A stretch of 64,000 bases of DNA. It comes from Chitinophaga deserti. GTDB taxonomy: Bacteria > Bacteroidota > Bacteroidia > Chitinophagales > Chitinophagaceae. Positions 43,367 through 52,445 of this stretch are shown in pieces (the stretch's first letter is position 1; every line of letters starts with the position of its first letter). Location: contig NZ_QFFK01000004.1 of assembly GCF_003149455.1 (NCBI RefSeq), forward strand, positions 62,001 to 126,000, written 5' to 3'. A program made the translations under genes and the position numbers. Under the pieces are notes generated by a model. The model was not told the origin of the DNA and made no database searches. It was given only the letters and a program-made list of their open reading frames with translations.

Positions 43367-44902
43367 TTACGGATTTTGGGTGAGGTTCGGGTTCACCAGG
43401 CGCTCGCGGTTAGGGATGAAATAGATCACCCGGTTGTCGGAGGGCAGGATGGTTTGCTGGATATTGGTGCTGGGCGTGTTGTTCAGCGAATGCGTGCCGG
43501 GATAGTTCCTTTCCAGTGCACGGTTGTTCCTGAACTGATCGTAGGCACGGTGCCCTTCAAATGCCAGCTCCAACCGGCGTTCTTCTAATACGGCATCCAA
43601 TACTGTTTTACCTGCAGCGGTAAGACTGGCGAGGGTATGCAACGCGGTTCCTGTAAGTCCTGCACGCTGGCGGAGGGTATTCAGGTCATCTATTGCCAGT
43701 TGGGCGGAGCCTGCTCCCTGTTTGGCATAGGCTTCTGCACGGATGAGGTACATCTCCGCAAGGCGCATGTATACAGGAGAGCTGAGGTTTACGAGGCCTT
43801 CCTGGTAATTGTACTTGTTGATGTAATACATGGGCGTGTTGGGATTGAGGCGCGTGTTCATCCGCACATCAGGTACCGGTGCCGTATAAGGCCAGGAAAG
43901 CACGCCGCCGGCGGCATAGGGAGATATGAATGCATGCCGCAAATCGGCAGGATGCTGATCGAGCAGGGCCATGTATTCGGTAGAGGCATATATCTCACCC
44001 CAACCTGTTTGTCCCTGACCCCCTTCGCTGAAATACATGGAGCCAATAGCGCTGAAGTCGCGGTTCTCGGTTTTAGTATGACGGATGCAGAAGATGGTTT
44101 CTTTATTATCCTCCGGAACTCCCCTGAAATAGTTCTTGTACGAATCGCCGGTGAGCAGGTTGTAACGGCCTGAATTAATAACGAGGTTAGCGGACTCGAT
44201 GGCTTTGGCATTGTTCCCCATGTAGAGGTAAACCCTTGCCAGCAGCGCCTGTGCTACTTCTTTCGATGCGAAGTTATTATTCTTCTTTTCTGTCAGCAGT
44301 TCAGTTGCTTTTGTAAGATCGGCTATTACCTGGTCATATATTTCTTTCACGGAATTGCGTGCGGGCAGCTCTGTGGTAGTGCTTTCCAGTACGAGGGGAA
44401 CGGCTTCGTTGGCGCCGTTACCCTGTGTATAAGGCCTGCCGAAGATGCGTACGAGGTTAAAGTAGATCATGCCACGGAGGTAAAGGTTTTCTCCCTTCAG
44501 CTGGCGCATGCCGGGGGCGGCACCATCCGGTGTGAAAGCAATCACCTTGTTGGCAGCATTCACCACGCCGTAAGATTGCCGCCATACGTTGTTGACGTGC
44601 GACATATCTACCAGGTGCGTATAACGGTAGGCGTTAGATAATGCATCGGAAGATGTTTGTGCCTGCGCAATGTTATCACCCTGGTATTCGGTGAGGAAGT
44701 GAATGGAGCGTACGTAATCCGCGTTTTTGAGTACTGCGTAAGTGCCGATGGTGGCGGATTTAACGTCCGCCTCGTTTTTCAGCGCGTCGTCTTCGTTCTT
44801 GGCGGTCGACGGCTCAAAGGTTTTTTTGCAGGCGGAGGCTACCGTAAGGGCAAGCGCGCCGGCGAGGAACAGGAAGCGGTATGTTGATGTCATTGTTCTC
44901 AT
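43367..44902 (-). CDS. SusD/RagB-family nutrient-binding lipoprotein
   Basis: A 511-residue outer-membrane lipoprotein with Cys 25 (VASACKK). The SusD pattern includes ENLYLRGMIYFNLVRIFG, NGANEAVPLVL, tetratricopeptide-like helices and the C-terminal LNTLRQRAGLT and EERRLELAFEGHRAYDQFR. It forms the lid of the SusCD pair and captures ligand at the surface. I chose ATG 44902, 2 bp after the susC stop; Met 4 is an alternative. The ligand cannot be inferred. Confidence 0.94.
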   Translation of the reverse strand: MRTMTSTYRFLFLAGALALTVASACKKTFEPSTAKNEDDALKNEADVKSATIGTYAVLKNADYVRSIHFLTEYQGDNIAQAQTSSDALSNAYRYTHLVDMSHVNNVWRQSYGVVNAANKVIAFTPDGAAPGMRQLKGENLYLRGMIYFNLVRIFGRPYTQGNGANEAVPLVLESTTTELPARNSVKEIYDQVIADLTKATELLTEKKNNNFASKEVAQALLARVYLYMGNNAKAIESANLVINSGRYNLLTGDSYKNYFRGVPEDNKETIFCIRHTKTENRDFSAIGSMYFSEGGQGQTGWGEIYASTEYMALLDQHPADLRHAFISPYAAGGVLSWPYTAPVPDVRMNTRLNPNTPMYYINKYNYQEGLVNLSSPVYMRLAEMYLIRAEAYAKQGAGSAQLAIDDLNTLRQRAGLTGTALHTLASLTAAGKTVLDAVLEERRLELAFEGHRAYDQFRNNRALERNYPGTHSLNNTPSTNIQQTILPSDNRVIYFIPNRERLVNPNLTQNP

Positions 44903-44904
44903 TT

Positions 44905-47900
44905 TTAGAATCCGATGTTTACACCCAGTAATATTTTCTTGCTGATGGGGTATTTGGTCCCGGAAACACCTTTGGTGAAGCCGTTGGCGTTCACGAAAGA
45001 TACTTCGGGGTCCATGCCGGAAAAGCTGGTGCCCGTCCACAGGTTATCGCCACTCAGGAAGATGCGTGCACTGCCGATCTTAACGCGGCGCAGTAGAGAC
45101 TCCGGCAGGTCGTACCCGATCTGTACGTTGCGCAGGCGGATGTAACTGCCATCTTCGAGGAAGCGGGAGGAAGGCTCGTTGGATGCCTTGTTACCACCCA
45201 GCAGGGGCTTGGGATGCGTGGCAATATCTCCCGGTTTGCTCCAGCGGCTCCAGCCTTCTGACAATACCATCTGGTTGTAGCTGTCGTAGATACCGTCGGA
45301 ATCAAAGAACTGGCGGGAGCTGTTGAATACCTGGTTGCCGTATACAAAGTTGAAGAAGGCGCTCATGTAAACACCTTTGTAACTGAAGGTATTAAGCATA
45401 CCGCCGGTGAACTTGGGGGCTGCGGATGTACCGGTATATTGCAGTGTAGCGGCGTTGTAGCTGTTGGTATAAGTGAGATAGGTTTTTCCGTCTGCATCAG
45501 CTACCACACGCTCCCAGAGCGGATCGCCCGTGGCAGGGTCTACACCCGCCCAGATGCGCATATACCATTTGTCCATATCCTCGTTGAGGCCTACCGGCTG
45601 GTTGGTACCCGGACTGGCAAACTTATCATTGCCATTGAGCTTGGTCACCTTGTTACGGTTCAGCGCAAAGTTGAGGCTGGTTTCCCATTTGAATTCACCC
45701 ACGAGGTTCTTGGTGTTCAGGTTCAGTTCCACGCCACGGTTGCGCATAGATCCGATGTTTTCCATGACACTGGTATAACCGGTTGTGAGCGGCAGGGGGC
45801 GCAGCATGAGCAGCGACTTGGCCTGTTTGTTATAGAAATCTGCATTCAGCTCAATACGGTTGAAGAACGAGATCTCCAGCCCGAAGTTGTTCACCATGAT
45901 TTTTTCCCAGGTGAGGTTCGGATTGGCTTTCTGGAAGGGGAAAGAACCGTTTTGTCCGGCATAGGAAGCCGTTTGATCGTATTGGTACAGTCCGAGTGCC
46001 TGGTAGTTCAGGATGGGCGGGTTACCCACGGTACCATGGCTGGCACGTACTTTCAGGAATGTAATAGTTGGGTTGCCTGCGAGGAAGTTCTCGTTGCTGA
46101 GGATCCAGGAAGCACCCACCTGGTAGAAGTTACCACCGGGTTTGTTGTTACCGAACTTGGAACTGATATCACGTACGAAAGAGGCGAGGAAGAAGTAGCG
46201 GTTATCGAAGTTGTAATCGCCCTGTACCAGCCATTTCTGGAAGCTGTATTCATCGCGCCCGCCGGTGGGGGTAGATTTCGCTTCTGTTGCCGTACTCATG
46301 GCAGTCATACCCGCAGGAAGCCCGCGGCCGGTGATGCCATTGTTATCACCATAGTATTTCTCTGCTTCCCCGACACCTAAAACGGAGAGGTTATGATCGC
46401 CCCAGCTGTTTTCGTAACGGAGACGGTTAGAGCTGAGCAGCGTGTTGCTGTAGTTAACGTTGTGGGCCAGGTAACCTTTGTCTGCGGTTCCTTCTTTGGA
46501 ACGCTGGTCGTAGTACTCGGTGGATTTGTAGTTGTAAATGTTGGCGCGGTTATAAGTGCTGAAGGTGAGGTGCTTCGTGATGGCGTAATCGAGGTTAATG
46601 TCGCCGTTGAAGGTCATGGCACGGTTATAAGACTGGTTGTATTGCAGCGAATACAGGAAGTTGTGCTGATCACGGCCCAGCCATCCGGTGCCGCTGCCGA
46701 AGCGGAGTGAGCCGTCGGCATTATAAGGCTTATCCCAGGGAAGATTGGTGTAAGCACCATAGAGCGTGCTGCTGTGGTGGTTGTTGGCTTTTTCGTAGCT
46801 GCCGTTGAGCAGTACGGCCATTTTAATCTTATCGGTCAGCTTATGGGTGATGTTCGCCCTGAAGTTGTAGGCCGATTTGCTGTTGGTGAGCAAGGTGCCT
46901 TCTTCTTTAAAGAATGTACCTGCGGTATAGAATTGTGTTTTTTCACTGCCCCCGGAAGCCGAGAGGGTATAGCTCTGCGTCATAGCGGTGCGGAATGCCA
47001 CATCCAGCCAGTCGGTATCCGTATTCAGCACGGTGTCTGAACGCGTGGTGAATGTTTTCTGGTAATCGTAGAGATCGCGGCTGTTCATGAGTTTGAAGTT
47101 GCCGTTGTCTGCCTTATTATAGCCTACTACGGTGTTAAACTCGATGCGTGTTTTGCCTGCCTTGCCCTGGCGGGTGGTAACAATGATAACGCCGTTGGCT
47201 GCGCGGGAACCATATAAGCCCGTTGCTGCCGCATCCTTCAGAATGGTAACGGATTCCACATCGGTGGGGTTGAAGGAGCCGCCGATGTTACCGTCTACCA
47301 CAATGAGCGGGTTGGGGCTGCCTGCGAGGGTGCCCTGTCCGCGGATAGTGATGCTGTTACCCGCAGCAGGGTCGCCAGAGCCGGAGCTCACCACCACACC
47401 TGCGGCCTTACCCTGGAGGAGGCTGGAAAGACTGTTGCTCGTTACGTCGCGGAGCTTCTCGCGAGATACGGTGCTTACGGCGCTGGAGAGGTACTTCACG
47501 TTTTTGGAAGAATAGCCTACTACGGTAACGCCTTCAATGTCTTTACTGGCGGGTATCAGCTGCAGGTCGAACGATGTTTTGCCCTGCACCGGTACATCGC
47601 GCGATTCGAAGCCGATGTAGGAGATGAGCAGGTGCGCATCGTCGGGGATATTGCTGATGCTGAATACACCATCGGCATTGGTGGTAGCGCCGCGGGTGGT
47701 GCCTTTTACCTTGATGGAAACACCGGGCAGTGGTACACCGCGGTCGTCGGTGATACGGCCCGTCACATTAATGGGAGGGGGCATATCGGGTAACGTTTCA
47801 ACCGGTTTGCGCGATATGATGATAACTTTATCCTCGATGGAGTAATCCAGCAGCTGGCTGCGGAGCACTTCTTTCAGGAAGGCTTCCAGGGGCTGGTTGG

Positions 47901-48225
47901 TGGCGCTGATGTTGATGGTGGCGCCATCGGCCACTATGCTTTTGTTATAGAAGAAAACGTAGCCCGTTTGCTTCTTGACAGTGGCAAATACCCGGGCGAG
48001 AGGTACATCGCGGCCGGTAAAAGTGATGGTCTGCGATAGGCTTTTTGCGCTGACATGCATGCACAGGGCAAAAAGACAAGCGGCGGTTAATTTCATCGTA
48101 TTCACGATTGTGGTGAAGCGGCTGCTCCGGTGCCTCCCGGAACCGTGCCCCGCCTTACATAGATTTTGGCCTGCCTTCCGGTGGGGGCACGGGAAGACAT
48201 TCTTACAAAAAGTCCAAAAATTCAT
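44905..48225 (-). CDS. SusC/RagA-family TonB-dependent transporter
   Basis: A 1106-residue outer-membrane transporter. After the leader come an STN domain (FTGRDVPLARVFATVKKQTG), a carboxypeptidase-like domain (VTGRITDDRGVPLPGVSIKVKG), the plug with SLSSLLQGKAAGVVV, PLIVVDGNIGG and GLYGSRAANGVIIVTT, and then the barrel. The STN domain fits signalling to the FecR protein encoded upstream. I kept ATG 48225, which gives an N-terminus (MNFWTFCKNVF) of the kind seen in related long SusC proteins; Met 44 (48096, MKLTAACLFAL) starts the signal peptide and is the alternative. Confidence 0.94.
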   Translation of the reverse strand: MNFWTFCKNVFPCPHRKAGQNLCKAGHGSGRHRSSRFTTIVNTMKLTAACLFALCMHVSAKSLSQTITFTGRDVPLARVFATVKKQTGYVFFYNKSIVADGATINISATNQPLEAFLKEVLRSQLLDYSIEDKVIIISRKPVETLPDMPPPINVTGRITDDRGVPLPGVSIKVKGTTRGATTNADGVFSISNIPDDAHLLISYIGFESRDVPVQGKTSFDLQLIPASKDIEGVTVVGYSSKNVKYLSSAVSTVSREKLRDVTSNSLSSLLQGKAAGVVVSSGSGDPAAGNSITIRGQGTLAGSPNPLIVVDGNIGGSFNPTDVESVTILKDAAATGLYGSRAANGVIIVTTRQGKAGKTRIEFNTVVGYNKADNGNFKLMNSRDLYDYQKTFTTRSDTVLNTDTDWLDVAFRTAMTQSYTLSASGGSEKTQFYTAGTFFKEEGTLLTNSKSAYNFRANITHKLTDKIKMAVLLNGSYEKANNHHSSTLYGAYTNLPWDKPYNADGSLRFGSGTGWLGRDQHNFLYSLQYNQSYNRAMTFNGDINLDYAITKHLTFSTYNRANIYNYKSTEYYDQRSKEGTADKGYLAHNVNYSNTLLSSNRLRYENSWGDHNLSVLGVGEAEKYYGDNNGITGRGLPAGMTAMSTATEAKSTPTGGRDEYSFQKWLVQGDYNFDNRYFFLASFVRDISSKFGNNKPGGNFYQVGASWILSNENFLAGNPTITFLKVRASHGTVGNPPILNYQALGLYQYDQTASYAGQNGSFPFQKANPNLTWEKIMVNNFGLEISFFNRIELNADFYNKQAKSLLMLRPLPLTTGYTSVMENIGSMRNRGVELNLNTKNLVGEFKWETSLNFALNRNKVTKLNGNDKFASPGTNQPVGLNEDMDKWYMRIWAGVDPATGDPLWERVVADADGKTYLTYTNSYNAATLQYTGTSAAPKFTGGMLNTFSYKGVYMSAFFNFVYGNQVFNSSRQFFDSDGIYDSYNQMVLSEGWSRWSKPGDIATHPKPLLGGNKASNEPSSRFLEDGSYIRLRNVQIGYDLPESLLRRVKIGSARIFLSGDNLWTGTSFSGMDPEVSFVNANGFTKGVSGTKYPISKKILLGVNIGF

Positions 48226-48232
48226 ACTTTTG
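48225..48232 (+). promoter_or_regulatory. -7 promoter box (TACTTTTG) firing away from susC
   Basis: Exact TAnnTTTG match on the plus strand. It overlaps the susC start codon at 48223-48225 on the other strand. A clear -33 TTG is lacking. Confidence 0.55.
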
Positions 48233-48238
48233 TAAAGG

Positions 48239-48336
48239 TTTAAGAGTGGAGTAAATAAGAAGCTTGTTCCAACGGGCTATGCTGTTTATCCGCCTGAACT
48301 TATTCGAGGGAAGTGCTGCAAACACTTCCCTTTTTC
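48239..48336 (+). ncRNA. Candidate antisense RNA to the susC 5' region
   Basis: From the promoter box at 48225 an RNA of about 100 nt would run to a perfect intrinsic terminator: GGGAAGTG (48308-48315), loop CTGCAAA, CACTTCCC (48323-48330), then TTTTT. AATAAG (48254-48259) can pair with CTTATT (48299-48304). The T tract exists only on the plus strand. The RNA is complementary to the fecR-susC spacer, that is, the susC leader. This resembles DonS-type antisense RNAs, which repress polysaccharide-utilisation loci in Bacteroides. No protein is seen. Confidence 0.6.
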
Positions 48337-48465
48337 GTTCTGAAGGGGACAATACCTTGCCTCACCGTCGTCGACGGTGCTTTGCTGAGCGTACTAACAT
48401 GGCATTATGTTTCTTTCTGCGTGGTTGTTGCTGTTACCTTGATAATTGCTATTTCTGTTACACTG

Positions 48466-49623
48466 TTACGGCAATACTATCAGCCGTTTCTTATCCTCTT
48501 CGATCCTGAATTTTATATTGACTTTGGTTAATATCTTCGTTACCTGCGACAGTTGCAGCGACTGGGGTAGTTCGCCTTCAAACTGCTGGTCGGGCACATT
48601 GCCTTCGTAAATCACTTCTATATCGTACCACCTTGCCAGCTGGCGCATTACTTCGCGGAGCGGGGCGTTCTGGAAATTGAAGTAACCTGATTTCCAGGCT
48701 GTCACCTGATCCAGATCGGGCTCTACAATAGTCATGCTGCCGTTTTCATGCGGAATGCGGGCCTGCTGGCCGGGAGTAAGCACTCTTGAGTTATTGCCAT
48801 TGCGGACGCGTACAGAACCTTCCAGGAGCGTGGCATTGATGTGCTGCTCATCAGCATATGCATGAATATTGAACTCGGTACCCAGAGCCTGAACATCCGT
48901 TTGACCATTAATGGTCACAAAGAACGGGTGCTTCGCATCCTTCGCTACTTCAAAATATGCTTCACCGGTCATTTCCACCCTGCGTTCACTGCCGGTAAAG
49001 GCAGTAGGGAAGCGGAGGGAAGATCCTGCGTTCATCCACACCTTAGTACCATCGGGCAGCAGCAACTGAAACTTACGGCCGCGGGGTGTTGTCATAGTAT
49101 TATATGTGATGTCTGCCGCCTGGGCAGCATCATAGGCAAGACGGCCGTTCTGAAGTGTGATCTGAGTTCCCTGCTGGCTGGCTACCAGTCCATTGCCCAA
49201 AGAGTCCAGCACAATCTGCTGGCCGTTGGCCAATGTAAGAATGGCGCCTTCTTTACCTGGGGCAACATCGGGCTGGCGGTTCTCCTTTGCAATGGGGGTA
49301 TTGCTTCCTTTCCACAGCTTCATACCGGCGGGGATGGCGATGGCCAGTGCCAGTACGGCTGCTGCAGCATACCACCAGAACATCCTGCGCACCGGGGTGC
49401 TGTGCTGGCGGTGAAGGATACGGTTGGTGATGGCATCTTTGGTTTCGTCAGACATGGCCATGCCGGGGCGCAGGTTATCCCATGCTTCCCTGAGGGCAGG
49501 AGTAAGGGCTTCTGTGCCCTGCCTGTCCAGCAGTTCAAGCAACGCTTCCTTATCGGCGTCGGTAGCCTGGTCGCTCATCCAGCGGTCCAGTAATTCCTGC
49601 AGTCTTGACGAATCTGTTTGCAT
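48466..49623 (-). CDS. FecR-family anti-sigma factor
   Basis: A 385-residue inner-membrane regulator. The cytoplasmic N-terminus has a helical pattern LLDRWMSDQATDADKEAL. One transmembrane helix (about residues 80-100, MFWWYAAAAVLALAIAI) is followed by the periplasmic FecR domain with TTPRGRKFQLLLPDGTKVWMN split over neighbouring strands, and a C-terminal DUF4974-like region. It receives the signal from the SusC STN domain and controls the adjacent sigma factor. I chose ATG 49623 (MQTDSSRLQEL). Confidence 0.93.
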   Translation of the reverse strand: MQTDSSRLQELLDRWMSDQATDADKEALLELLDRQGTEALTPALREAWDNLRPGMAMSDETKDAITNRILHRQHSTPVRRMFWWYAAAAVLALAIAIPAGMKLWKGSNTPIAKENRQPDVAPGKEGAILTLANGQQIVLDSLGNGLVASQQGTQITLQNGRLAYDAAQAADITYNTMTTPRGRKFQLLLPDGTKVWMNAGSSLRFPTAFTGSERRVEMTGEAYFEVAKDAKHPFFVTINGQTDVQALGTEFNIHAYADEQHINATLLEGSVRVRNGNNSRVLTPGQQARIPHENGSMTIVEPDLDQVTAWKSGYFNFQNAPLREVMRQLARWYDIEVIYEGNVPDQQFEGELPQSLQLSQVTKILTKVNIKFRIEEDKKRLIVLP

Positions 49624-49693
49624 AGTGGTATAATAGGGACAACGGTAAAAAAGAAAAGGGGCTACCGCCCGGGAATATTTTTCAGGATTTTTT

Positions 49694-50269
49694 TCAGAAA
49701 GATGAAAAGATGCAGATGGCAAGCAGGGTGGAGATCCTGCTGGTTACATACCGCACAATGGATTGTGTGGCGTACTGGATGTACTTTTTAACGGTTTCAC
49801 GGGAGAGCTGCATTTCCCTTGCTATCTCATGATACTTCTTGCCACCCCTGCGGCTTAGCAGCCAGGCTTTCTGCTGCTGGGAGGGCAACTGGCGGATGGC
49901 TTCTTCCACTATATCAAGGTCAGGCTCCTGGGGTGGCGGCACATCTTCTTCCCCCCGCGCCAGCTCCCATTCCAAAGCCCGCTTCCTTTCCCGCATCATT
50001 TTCTTGATGGCGTTAAGGGCATGGTTCCTGGCGATCACGAACAGGTAATTACGGAAATTACGGACTCCTGCCAGCGCTTCGCGGCTGATCCATATCTGGA
50101 GAAATATATCCTGCACAACTTCTTCTGCCAGCTCACGGGATTTGGTGAGTTGCCAGATATATGCATATAGATGGTCGGCATATTGACGGAACAAGTCACG
50201 GAATGCAGCTTCATCCCCTCGGGATACTGCCTGTAACGTGTCACTGATATCTACTACCTTGGTTTGCAA
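49694..50269 (-). CDS. ECF RNA polymerase sigma factor
   Basis: A 191-residue sigma-70 family factor with region 2 (FRDLFRQYADHLYAYI, SRELAEEVVQDIFLQIW) and region 4 (EEAIRQLPSQQQKAWLLS, YHEIAREMQLSRETVKKYI). No ATG is in frame, so a TTG at 50269 is the best start. A near-consensus box TATGTTTA at 50294-50301 would give a short leader. It should activate the susC operon when released by FecR. The gene lies 70 bp before fecR. Confidence 0.91.
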   Translation of the reverse strand: MQTKVVDISDTLQAVSRGDEAAFRDLFRQYADHLYAYIWQLTKSRELAEEVVQDIFLQIWISREALAGVRNFRNYLFVIARNHALNAIKKMMRERKRALEWELARGEEDVPPPQEPDLDIVEEAIRQLPSQQQKAWLLSRRGGKKYHEIAREMQLSRETVKKYIQYATQSIVRYVTSRISTLLAICIFSSF

Positions 50270-50308
50270 CGCAGCGTGCTTTGTTGGTGACTGTAAACAT
50301 ATAAAAAA

Positions 50309-50333
50309 AGCCTGATGCGGAGCGCATCAGGCT
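50309..50333 (-). terminator. Terminator of the DUF1080 operon
   Basis: AGCCTGATGCG and CGCATCAGGCT form an 11-bp stem with a 3-base loop, followed by TTTTTTT on the minus strand, 20 bp after the stop at 50354. Confidence 0.88.
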
Positions 50334-50353
50334 ATCGAAAAATTACAATACCA

Positions 50354-51094
50354 TCAGAGTTTGCGTAACCAGATATTCCGGTAGCTCACGAGATCGCCAT
50401 GATCCTGCAAGCCAATTGGCAGATCGCCATGCTTTTCGTAAAAAGGCTTGCCGATGTAGAGGGTTTTACCAAGCAGGGCGTAATTGTTCTGTACCAGCAC
50501 ACCATTGTGCAGTACGGTAACGCGCGCGGGCGATTCCACCGTGCCATCTGCCTTAAAGCGGGGGGCGGTATAAATTACATCATAAACCTGCCATTCTCCC
50601 GGAGGGCGGCATGCATTGGCTAATGGAATAGCCTGCTTGTAAAGGCTGCCGGCCTGGCCATTGGAGTAGGTCTTATTATCATAGTTATCAAGCACCTGCA
50701 ATTCATATTGCTCCTGCAGGAAGATACCGCTGTTGCCGCGGCCCTGGCCTTCTCCTTTCACTTTGGAAGGGGAGCGCCATTCGATATGCAGCTGGAAGTC
50801 GCCGAAGGAAGCCTTTGTTTTGATACCTCCCTTGCCCGGTGCCACGGTCATAGCGCCGTCTTTAACAACCCAGGGGGCTGCGGAGCCGTCTTTATCAGAA
50901 ACCCAGCTGCTGAGGCTGGTACCGTCGAAGAGCACGATAGCGTCTGAAGGGGCGCTGGTACCGGTACCGGGAGTTACTTTGGGCGGTACGGGTTCCCATA
51001 CTTCAGTGTCCTGTGGTTTGGCTTCCTGTGCGGAAGCATGGATAGCGGGCGCAAGAAGGGCTGCGCAGAGCATGATTTTCGTTGTCCTGTACAT
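50354..51094 (-). CDS. Exported DUF1080 protein (3-keto-disaccharide hydrolase family)
   Basis: A 246-residue protein with a signal peptide ending HASAQ. The DUF1080 domain begins near AIVLFDGTSLSSWVSDKDG and has the family features FQLHIEWRSP, NSGIFLQEQYELQVLDNYDN and GEWQVYDVIYTAPRF. Members are concanavalin-like folds, and several hydrolyse 3-keto-glycosides. It starts 5 bp after the Gfo/Idh gene, so the two share an mRNA, and their roles fit: oxidation first, then cleavage. Confidence 0.9.
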   Translation of the reverse strand: MYRTTKIMLCAALLAPAIHASAQEAKPQDTEVWEPVPPKVTPGTGTSAPSDAIVLFDGTSLSSWVSDKDGSAAPWVVKDGAMTVAPGKGGIKTKASFGDFQLHIEWRSPSKVKGEGQGRGNSGIFLQEQYELQVLDNYDNKTYSNGQAGSLYKQAIPLANACRPPGEWQVYDVIYTAPRFKADGTVESPARVTVLHNGVLVQNNYALLGKTLYIGKPFYEKHGDLPIGLQDHGDLVSYRNIWLRKL

Positions 51095-51099
51095 ATCGG

Positions 51100-52386
51100 T
51101 TATTTGGGAAGTTTGTAATTGTTGTGATACTCGGGTGTGATAAGGGCGTTGGCTTCTTTGTTATTGAATTTGCCTTCATAAGGCCGCCAGTAGATCTTTT
51201 CTCCCGTTCGGAAGGCAATGTTACCCATCTGGGCATTCACCGCCACGTTAGCACCGGTCCGGATGTCGCAATGGAGGTCATCCAGCTTGCGCGACTTAAT
51301 CACTTCCAGCCAGTTTTTGGTATGCTTATCCAGCCCGTTATCGTTTGCTTTCACGCGGCTGATGCTTTCCATCTTATCCTTTTCACCGATCACTTCCCAT
51401 CCGCCACGGTCCAGCACCAGGGTGCCGTTGTTACCGATGAATGCGATACCATGATCGCGTCCATATGGGCCGCCGTTGATACCTGTTGCATGTTCCCACT
51501 GCATATTGAACCCGTCGAATTCATATACGGTGGTAAGCGTATCGGGTGTTTCGGCAGCATCATCCGGATAGGCGAATTTACCCCCTGCGGCTATGATGCT
51601 TTTAGGATTGGAGGCTTTCATACCATAGAGGGCGTAATCGATGAGATGCACGCCCCAGTCGGTCATCAGTCCGCCGGCATAATCCCAGAACCATCTGAAA
51701 TTGAAATGGAAACGGTTGGCGTTGAAGTCGCGCATCTGAGCCGGACCGAGCCAGGATTTGTAATCCACTCCTGCGGGAGGCGTTGCGTTAGAGGCAATCG
51801 CTACCGGTTTCATCCAGCCCATATAAGCCCATACTTTCACGAGGCGTACTTTCCCCAGTTTGCCGGAGTGCACATATGCGATAGCATCGTTAAAGTGGTT
51901 CATACTGCGTTGCCATTGCCCTACCTGTACCACACGCCCGGATTTCTCCTGTGCGTTTACCATAGCGCGGCATTCAGCGATGGAGTTGCCGATGGGCTTT
52001 TCAACGTATACGTCTTTCCCGGCAGCGCAGGCATCTGTCATCTGCAGGCAGTGCCAATGGTCGGGGGTACCGATCACTACGGCGTCGATGTCCTTATTTT
52101 CCAGGAGCTTACGGTAATCGCTGTAAAGTGCGGCTTTCTTACCGGTCTTCTTTTCCAGCTCACCGGCGCGCCTGTTCAATACGTTGGAGTCAACGTCGCA
52201 AAGGCCTACTACATTGGTTTCGGGATGTTTTAAGAGGGCATTGAGGTTGCTCCAGCCCATACCATTTACACCGATCACCGCAATATTGACGCGGTCGCTC
52301 GGCGCTATGGCGCGTAACGAAGAGGGCAGGAAGGCCGACCCCGCAAGGAATGCGGAAGTGTTGAACAAGAAGTTCCTTCTGTGCAT
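51100..52386 (-). CDS. Exported Gfo/Idh/MocA-family oxidoreductase
   Basis: A 428-residue NAD(P)-type oxidoreductase. The N-terminus MHRRNFLFNTSAFLAGSAFL has a twin-arginine pattern, so the folded protein is probably exported. The Rossmann motif is AVIGVNGMG (about 36-44) and the catalytic-type motif VEKP includes K130. The C-terminal domain has WGVHLIDYALYGM. Gfo/Idh enzymes oxidise sugars, and some act at C3 of glycosides. The gene is followed directly by the DUF1080 hydrolase. A near-consensus box TATATTTC lies at 52416-52423. Confidence 0.9.
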   Translation of the reverse strand: MHRRNFLFNTSAFLAGSAFLPSSLRAIAPSDRVNIAVIGVNGMGWSNLNALLKHPETNVVGLCDVDSNVLNRRAGELEKKTGKKAALYSDYRKLLENKDIDAVVIGTPDHWHCLQMTDACAAGKDVYVEKPIGNSIAECRAMVNAQEKSGRVVQVGQWQRSMNHFNDAIAYVHSGKLGKVRLVKVWAYMGWMKPVAIASNATPPAGVDYKSWLGPAQMRDFNANRFHFNFRWFWDYAGGLMTDWGVHLIDYALYGMKASNPKSIIAAGGKFAYPDDAAETPDTLTTVYEFDGFNMQWEHATGINGGPYGRDHGIAFIGNNGTLVLDRGGWEVIGEKDKMESISRVKANDNGLDKHTKNWLEVIKSRKLDDLHCDIRTGANVAVNAQMGNIAFRTGEKIYWRPYEGKFNNKEANALITPEYHNNYKLPK

Positions 52387-52445
52387 GTTTTCATGTTTTG
52401 ACGTGGAAAGAAATCGAAATATAGAGACAAGATAAAAAATTCCCG

